This document shows positions 7,136 through 11,320 of a stretch of DNA of 11,320 nt, piece after piece. The number at the start of each line of letters is the position of its first letter. The stretch's first letter is position 1. The translations under genes were made by a program, and so were the position numbers. The stretch comes from an uncultured Selenomonadaceae bacterium (lineage in GTDB: Bacteria; Bacillota; Negativicutes; Selenomonadales; Selenomonadaceae): contig CATYZV010000031.1 of NCBI GenBank assembly GCA_958415865.1, positions 1-11,320 on the forward strand, written 5' to 3'. The notes below the pieces were generated by a model. The model did not search any database. It worked only from the letters and a program-made list of their open reading frames with translations, and was not told where the DNA came from.

Positions 7136-7378
7136 TTACAGCAGAACAGTAAAACCGCGCTGAGCAAACTCAGCCGTCAACTGTGTCAGCGGTGTTTTCG
7201 CAGGATTGTAATTAATCGTGGTTTCACCGTTATGCGCATGGATATGAACATTGTAAACGCCCGGAAGGCCCATCAGATGATCCTTCATGTCCTTGGCGTT
7301 TTCTTTCGTATAGCCTTCGACTTTAAATCTCAGCTTATTTCCCTTGCCTCCAAACAGGCAGCCGCAGGTAAGACACAT
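7136..7378 (-). CDS. Small CxxCGC protein with HMA-like (ferredoxin-like) domain, candidate nickel carrier
   Basis: An 80-residue protein that I do not recognise as a named hydrogenase gene. It starts MCLTCGCLFGG (Cys2, Cys5, Cys7), followed by a predicted beta-alpha-beta-beta-alpha-beta domain: strand 15-23, helix 24-39, strand 41-50, strand 52-58, helix 62-75, strand 76-80. This order resembles heavy-metal-associated domains. The usual GMxCxxC between strand 1 and helix 1 is missing (EGYTKENA instead). Strand 2 carries alternating His45, His47 and His49, which would face the same side of the sheet. The CxxCGC start matches the N-terminal nickel motif of E. coli-type HypB. Context supports a metal role: it follows cytochrome b by 14 bases and precedes hypA, with GAGGAGAT as ribosome-binding site. 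It has no signal peptide or membrane segment. Nickel delivery is an inference; a copper- or redox-related role is possible. Confidence 0.87.
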   Translation of the reverse strand: MCLTCGCLFGGKGNKLRFKVEGYTKENAKDMKDHLMGLPGVYNVHIHAHNGETTINYNPAKTPLTQLTAEFAQRGFTVLL

Positions 7379-7392
7379 AAATATCCATCTCC

Positions 7393-8145
7393 TCAGTTTT
7401 TAGCAATACGGCCGTACTTATCTTTGAGATCGTCGATATCAGACGGTATATGTGCTATCGTCTTGGCACCGGAGAACATGCTCGATGCTTCGCCTTCGCG
7501 TTCCATCAAGTCTGCTCTGAATACCATGTAGATATGACCCATAGCAAAGAATACGATCAGCCATGCAAAAATGTGATGTACCCAATGGAACATCATTTCA
7601 CCCCAAAGGCCGATGCTCCAGCCGAATAAGGAAGCCGGCATACCCGTGCCGTTGGGCATGAAGTACATAGCGTAGCCCGTAACGAATTCAACGAATACCA
7701 TTCCGTACAGGCCGAGGTACGAAGCACGTGCCAGCGGATTGCGCAGGTACTGCTTGTGGCTGTATTTCAAAAGTGCATAGTGCATGCCTACTTCTACAGT
7801 TTCTTCCATGAATTTTACCGTCCAGAACTTGGGCAGCAGGCGGTCGCCGCGGTTGATTATCCAGCCGTAAATTCTGAGCAGGAAGGAACCTGTAAATACA
7901 AATGCAGCCATAAAGTGAATGTTGCGGATCAAATCCACCGACAAACGCCAGTCAGCCAAAGTAGGCTCACTAGACGGGCCGCCGGAAATAGGGTTCATGA
8001 TGAATAATCCTGTTATGAACAGAATAGCTATACACCAGACCATGATCCAATGAAATATTCTCAAAAACGGACTGAAGATATAGTATTTTTGCAGCTTGCC
8101 TTCTGGAACCTGGCGAAGCTGTTCTTCAGTTGTATAATCTTTCAT
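7393..8145 (-). CDS. hyaC: Ni/Fe-hydrogenase b-type cytochrome subunit
   Basis: A 250-residue integral membrane protein that anchors the hydrogenase dimer and passes electrons from the small subunit to quinone through two b hemes. Four membrane segments are visible at about 28-50, 72-96, 141-163 and 184-209. Candidate heme ligands are His32 (RIFHW), His77 (NIHF), a histidine in FHWVHH (His187, His190 or His191) and His204 (MGHIYM). The spacing resembles that of Wolinella-type HydC, where the last two ligands are 14 residues apart, favouring His190 with His204. The C-terminal 40 residues are polar and probably cytoplasmic. The ATG at 8145 has AAGGGGGT eight bases upstream and lies 17 bases after the large-subunit stop. 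Length and order (small, large, cytochrome) are typical of group 1 uptake hydrogenases. Confidence 0.95.
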   Translation of the reverse strand: MKDYTTEEQLRQVPEGKLQKYYIFSPFLRIFHWIMVWCIAILFITGLFIMNPISGGPSSEPTLADWRLSVDLIRNIHFMAAFVFTGSFLLRIYGWIINRGDRLLPKFWTVKFMEETVEVGMHYALLKYSHKQYLRNPLARASYLGLYGMVFVEFVTGYAMYFMPNGTGMPASLFGWSIGLWGEMMFHWVHHIFAWLIVFFAMGHIYMVFRADLMEREGEASSMFSGAKTIAHIPSDIDDLKDKYGRIAKN

Positions 8146-8162
8146 AAAAAGCTACCCCCTTT

Positions 8163-10049
8163 TCAACCTCTGAAATACGGGTCGGTATTGACTGTGCTGA
8201 TCGTCTTTCCTTTTGCGTCATACAGATGCGTAGCACATGCCAGGCACGGGTCGAAAGAACGGACTGCTCTGACGATTTCCAGCGGTTTTTCCGGAATCTT
8301 CACAGCCGTATCGATCATCGTGCTTTCAAATGCACTGTGGCCTGCCTGTTCATCACGCGGAGCGGAGTTCCAAGTCGTAGGCACGACAGCCTGATAGTTG
8401 CTGCACTTGCGGTCTTTGATGACGATCCAGTGGCTCAATGCACCGCGGGGAGCTTCATAGAGACCTACGCCGCGCAGTTCATCTGTCGGCCAGGAAGTAG
8501 GATCCCATTTCGTAACATTTGCCGTATCCGTATCGCCGTTAGCGATATTTTTGACGAGTTTGTCAAAGAAGTACTTGCTCATGCAGGCATTGAGCTGTGC
8601 GTCGAGTCCGCGGGCAACCGTGCGGCCCAGCGTAGACGGCAGCCATTTTTCCGGTGCGACGTTGAGCAGCTTGGAGATAGCATCAACCTGATCGACCATC
8701 ATCTGTTCTGCCCAGTTCGGCTGGAGCTTGCCCTGTTTTACTTTAGTGTAAATGATGATGTATTTAGCCAGAGGGCCTACTTCTACCATATTGCCGTGCC
8801 ACAGAGGAGTCTTGATCCAGGAGTATTTGCCCTTTTCGTCAAGCTGTTCCCAATGGCTCTTCGTGCCGACTTTCGGACCGGTGTATTCAGCTTCTGTCTT
8901 GCCGTCCCAAGGATGGAGATTGCCATTGTCCTTGTACCAGGAATGAGCAGTGCCTTCAGTGATAGCTTCCGGATCTTTGAGATCATCCGACGAAATATCC
9001 GTAATCGTAGCATTCATAACGCCGCCGGCGAAGTTTTCTACGACTGCATTGCTGTGAATCAAAATCTGATCGAACCAGTCGCCGTTTGATGCGCCGGTGA
9101 AAGGTTCATCCGGGAATGCGCCGAAGCTCATTACGCGCTTGCCGGCAAGTCCGCCGCCATCGAGGCCTGCGCCCTTCTGTGCGTAGATATGGCCGATAGC
9201 CAAGAGGTCAGGCTGATAGAAATTCGTTACGAGATCGAGGCTAAGATTAATAGAAGTTTCTACAGCAGCCAGACGCTGGCTGTTTACAGGAGCATTCATT
9301 TCATCCATGGAAATAGCGCAGGGCATACCGCCTACTACGTAATGAGGATGAGGGTTCTTGCCGCCGAATATAACGTGCGGGATAACGACTTCACGCTGTT
9401 TGTCGAGCATGTTCAGATAATGAGCTACTGCCATCAGATGAACTTCCGGAGGCAGAATCTGATAGTCGGGATGATCCCACCAGTTAGCAGCGAAAATACC
9501 GAGCTGTCCGCCGTCTACGAGACCTTGAACTTTATCTTTAATAGCCTGGAAATACGATGCCGTAGCTTTAGGAAATTCTTTGGGGTACGCTGAAAAATCG
9601 TAATCTATAGGACCTTTGAACGGCAGCTTGTAATTTGCCAGAACCGTATTCTGCAAATTAGCAGTAGCAGCCGGATCTGCTTTCAGTGCTTCAATGGGGC
9701 TTACCCAGTCAAGAGCATGCAGATGGTAAAAATGAACAAGATGGTCATGTACGCCCAGCGTAGCAGCCATGATATTGCGGATGTAGTTGGCGTTCTTAGG
9801 AATCTTTATGCCGAGAGCATCTTCAACTGCACGCACACAGCCCAGAGCGTGTGCCGTCGTGCATACGCCGCAGATACGCTGAATATACGCCCACAGATCG
9901 CGCGGATCGCGGTCCTTTGCTATCAGTTCAAGACCTCTCCATGCAGTGCCGCTGGAGATGGCATCCGTTACTTTATTGCCTTCGACTTCCAATTCCAAGC
10001 GCAGATGACCTTCGATACGTGTAATTGGATCGACTACGATATGTGCCAT
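8163..10049 (-). CDS. hyaB: [NiFe]-hydrogenase large (catalytic) subunit, group 1 type
   Basis: A 628-residue catalytic subunit that oxidises H2 at a Ni-Fe(CN)2CO centre. The L1 motif RICGVCTTAH supplies Cys60 and Cys63. The L2 motif DPCLACATH supplies Cys602 and Cys605 and ends at His608, the expected protease cleavage point. This leaves a 20-residue tail (LYDAKGK...DPYFRG) for removal by the HyaD-type protease at 5569-6045. Other family landmarks are DPITRIEGH (7-15), FGGKNPHPHYVVGG, LAIGHIY and PLWHGNMVEVGPLA. There is no signal peptide; export is expected by hitchhiking on the Tat signal of the small subunit. The ATG at 10049 has AAGGAAGG ten bases upstream. A 58-base spacer separates it from the small-subunit gene and holds no clear promoter. 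All catalytic ligands are present. Confidence 0.98.
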   Translation of the reverse strand: MAHIVVDPITRIEGHLRLELEVEGNKVTDAISSGTAWRGLELIAKDRDPRDLWAYIQRICGVCTTAHALGCVRAVEDALGIKIPKNANYIRNIMAATLGVHDHLVHFYHLHALDWVSPIEALKADPAATANLQNTVLANYKLPFKGPIDYDFSAYPKEFPKATASYFQAIKDKVQGLVDGGQLGIFAANWWDHPDYQILPPEVHLMAVAHYLNMLDKQREVVIPHVIFGGKNPHPHYVVGGMPCAISMDEMNAPVNSQRLAAVETSINLSLDLVTNFYQPDLLAIGHIYAQKGAGLDGGGLAGKRVMSFGAFPDEPFTGASNGDWFDQILIHSNAVVENFAGGVMNATITDISSDDLKDPEAITEGTAHSWYKDNGNLHPWDGKTEAEYTGPKVGTKSHWEQLDEKGKYSWIKTPLWHGNMVEVGPLAKYIIIYTKVKQGKLQPNWAEQMMVDQVDAISKLLNVAPEKWLPSTLGRTVARGLDAQLNACMSKYFFDKLVKNIANGDTDTANVTKWDPTSWPTDELRGVGLYEAPRGALSHWIVIKDRKCSNYQAVVPTTWNSAPRDEQAGHSAFESTMIDTAVKIPEKPLEIVRAVRSFDPCLACATHLYDAKGKTISTVNTDPYFRG

Positions 10050-10107
10050 TAGTAATCAACCTTCCTTATCTCTATATTATAAGTTCTATGCTTTATCGCC
10101 CTTTGGC

Positions 10108-11208
10108 TTATTTATGCTGATCGTGTTCTTCTGCTTCTTTTTTGTCGCGCATTTTCTTCTGCACGGCAGACATAGCAGCATGACCCGCTATGCCGACGCC
10201 CATTGCAGCCGTAGCAGCGACACCGATCTTGTCGACATTGCCGAAGCCGAACATGCTGGCACCGGGGATATCCGGCATGCGTTTGTAAAGCGGATCTTCA
10301 TCCCAGAAGTGCTTGTTCGTGCAGCCGATACAGCCTGCACCGGACTGAACAGGGTAAGAAAGCCCGTTCCACCAGCGCAGATTGCCGCAGGAAGAATACG
10401 TTTCCGGTCCGCGGCAGCCGAGTTTGTACAGGCACCAGCCGGCTTTTGCACCCTTGTCGTTGAAATCCTCAGCAAACAGTCCGGCATCGAAGAACGGACG
10501 GCGGTAGCACGTATCATGCAGGCGATTGCCGAAGAACTGTTTCGGACGGCCTTCACTGTCTACCGGCGGCAGTTTGCCGAACATAGCATAATGGGCGATA
10601 ACACCGGTCATAACTTCAGGGATAGGCGGGCAGCCGGGCACATTGACGATAGGCTTGTTGCCGATGACTTCTGAAATAGCTGCTGACTTGCTCGGATTCG
10701 GTCTTGCAGCCTGAATGCCGCCCCAGCAGGAACATGAACCGTAATTGATTATAGCAGCACAATGAGCAGCAGTTTCCTTCACCTGATCGATGAATGCGTG
10801 GCCGCCGACCATGCAGTAGCCGGAATCAGCCAGAAGCGGCACAGCACCTTCGATAGCCAGAATGTACTGACTATCGTAAGCTTTTATGATTTCCTGCAGA
10901 TGTTCTTCAAACGGCTGGCCGCAGGCAGCAGCTACCGTGTCGTCGTATTCCAGAGCGATCATGTTGAGAACAACATCCGAGGTCATCGGTGCACCGGAAC
11001 GCAAAAATGCTTCACTGCATCCCGTACATTCATGGCCGTGCAGCCAAACGACTACAGGCAGGCGTTTTTCCGCTGCTTCAACAACATCAGACAGCATGGA
11101 CGGTGCGATGCCCAGCATAGCAGCCATAGCTGTACAAGCTTTGATGAAGGAACGTCGGCTCATGCCTTTTTTCTTGTACATGTCCCAAATAGAATCATAC
11201 TTTTCCAT
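10108..11208 (-). CDS. hyaA: [NiFe]-hydrogenase small (electron-transfer) subunit with Tat signal
   Basis: A 366-residue subunit with three Fe-S clusters that carries electrons from the active site to cytochrome b. The N-terminus has a twin-arginine signal, MSRRSFIK (Arg18, Arg19), then a hydrophobic stretch and likely cleavage near VEAA (43-46). Proximal cluster: ECTGC (Cys61, Cys64), GSC (Cys159), PGCPP (Cys193). Distal cluster: HDTC (His231, Cys234), Cys259, Cys265. Medial cluster: Cys274, Cys293, Cys296. The two extra proximal cysteines of oxygen-tolerant enzymes are glycines here (63 and 164), so an oxygen-sensitive type is expected. An additional cysteine, Cys161, sits two residues after ligand Cys159. 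A hydrophobic helix at about 326-349, including His343, is the C-terminal membrane anchor. The ATG at 11208 has GGAGGGG upstream. It is the first gene of the operon. Confidence 0.97.
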   Translation of the reverse strand: MEKYDSIWDMYKKKGMSRRSFIKACTAMAAMLGIAPSMLSDVVEAAEKRLPVVVWLHGHECTGCSEAFLRSGAPMTSDVVLNMIALEYDDTVAAACGQPFEEHLQEIIKAYDSQYILAIEGAVPLLADSGYCMVGGHAFIDQVKETAAHCAAIINYGSCSCWGGIQAARPNPSKSAAISEVIGNKPIVNVPGCPPIPEVMTGVIAHYAMFGKLPPVDSEGRPKQFFGNRLHDTCYRRPFFDAGLFAEDFNDKGAKAGWCLYKLGCRGPETYSSCGNLRWWNGLSYPVQSGAGCIGCTNKHFWDEDPLYKRMPDIPGASMFGFGNVDKIGVAATAAMGVGIAGHAAMSAVQKKMRDKKEAEEHDQHK

Positions 11209-11320
11209 AGGTACCCCTCCTACATAAAAACACTGAACGACACAGTAGATAATAAAGCCGTGTAGTTCAGTCTTATATAATAATATAATAATTATTACTT
11301 ACTTATTGAGTGATATAAAG
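11209..11320 (-). promoter_or_regulatory. Leader and presumed promoter region of the hydrogenase operon
   Basis: These 112 bases precede the small-subunit gene and hold no gene. Apart from the ribosome-binding site (GGAGGGG, 11214-11220) and the inverted repeat at 11232-11271, they are very AT-rich (11272-11310 is almost all A and T). A TATTAT at about 11250-11257 on the minus strand is a possible -10 element, but no good -35 lies at 16-18 bases. No consensus sigma-70 promoter, FNR-like TTGAT-N4-ATCAA box or recognisable riboswitch is visible. The promoter is expected here or just beyond the window edge and may need an activator. Confidence 0.45.
11232..11271. repeat. 12+12 base inverted repeat in the hydrogenase leader
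   Basis: Arms ACTGAACGACAC (11232-11243) and GTGTAGTTCAGT (11260-11271) pair at 11 of 12 positions, with one mismatch (11239/11264), around a 16-base AT-rich centre. There is no U-tract, so it is not a terminator. It could be an operator dyad for a dimeric regulator, with a possible -10 element lying in its centre. It could also be a hairpin in the 5' untranslated RNA about 11 bases before the ribosome-binding site. Confidence 0.6.

Noticed and set aside
8226..9089. A 287-codon plus-strand open frame opposite the large-subunit gene
   Set aside because: It is fully antisense to a strongly conserved catalytic subunit, its translation shows no recognisable domain, and similar antisense frames occur opposite several genes here, as expected from codon bias.
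10159..11208. Oxygen-tolerant (six-cysteine proximal cluster) hydrogenase
   Set aside because: The small subunit reads ECTGC rather than CTCC, and has Gly at the second supernumerary position (residue 164). The extra Cys161 is at a different place.
11232..11271. The leader inverted repeat as a terminator of an upstream gene
   Set aside because: No U-tract follows on either strand, the loop is 16 bases, and no gene end is visible beside it within the window.
1..11320. CRISPR arrays, insertion sequences or prophage genes
   Set aside because: I saw no regularly spaced repeats, transposase or phage-like proteins. The locus is tightly packed with co-directional metabolic genes. The tRNA could in principle be an integration site, but no integrase or duplicated tRNA end is present.

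Overview
The window is a compact [NiFe]-hydrogenase locus with every protein gene on the minus strand, so transcription runs from about 11320 down to 1. The protein families, strong AGGAGG-type ribosome-binding sites, AT-rich spacers and a CCA-encoding tRNA-Gln close to the Firmicutes form suggest an anaerobic Firmicute. A Tat-exported respiratory hydrogenase with a cytochrome b partner would fit a diderm Negativicute such as a Selenomonas, Veillonella or Acidaminococcus relative. The taxonomic call is an inference with moderate to low confidence.

Layout in the direction of transcription. Positions 11320-11209 are an AT-rich leader with a 12+12 base inverted repeat. The structural genes follow: small subunit with Tat signal (11208-10108), large catalytic subunit (10049-8163) and di-heme cytochrome b (8145-7393). 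Next is an 80-residue protein with a heavy-metal-associated-type fold and an N-terminal CxxCGC motif (7378-7136). A strong intrinsic terminator (7125-7095) separates this block from the maturation genes hypA, hypB, hyaD-type protease, hypF, hypC, hypD and hypE (7084-949). These are tightly packed, with gaps of 3-22 bases and two overlaps. A separate tRNA-Gln(CUG) unit follows, with a perfect consensus promoter and its own terminator, and then a HAD-family phosphatase gene ending at a hairpin at the window edge.

How the parts work together. HypF and HypE make the cyanide ligand from carbamoyl phosphate. HypC and HypD assemble the Fe(CN)2CO unit. HypA and HypB add nickel. The HyaD-type protease then trims the large-subunit tail after the DPCxxCxxH motif. 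The folded dimer is exported by Tat and passes electrons from H2 through three Fe-S clusters to cytochrome b and the quinone pool. The proximal cluster has the ordinary four-cysteine pattern, so an oxygen-sensitive uptake enzyme is expected.

The most unusual element is the 80-residue protein. Its MCLTCGC start matches the N-terminal nickel-binding motif of E. coli-type HypB (CxxCGC), while the HypB encoded here lacks any such motif. This suggests a nickel-loading module that has been split off onto a small ferredoxin-like domain.
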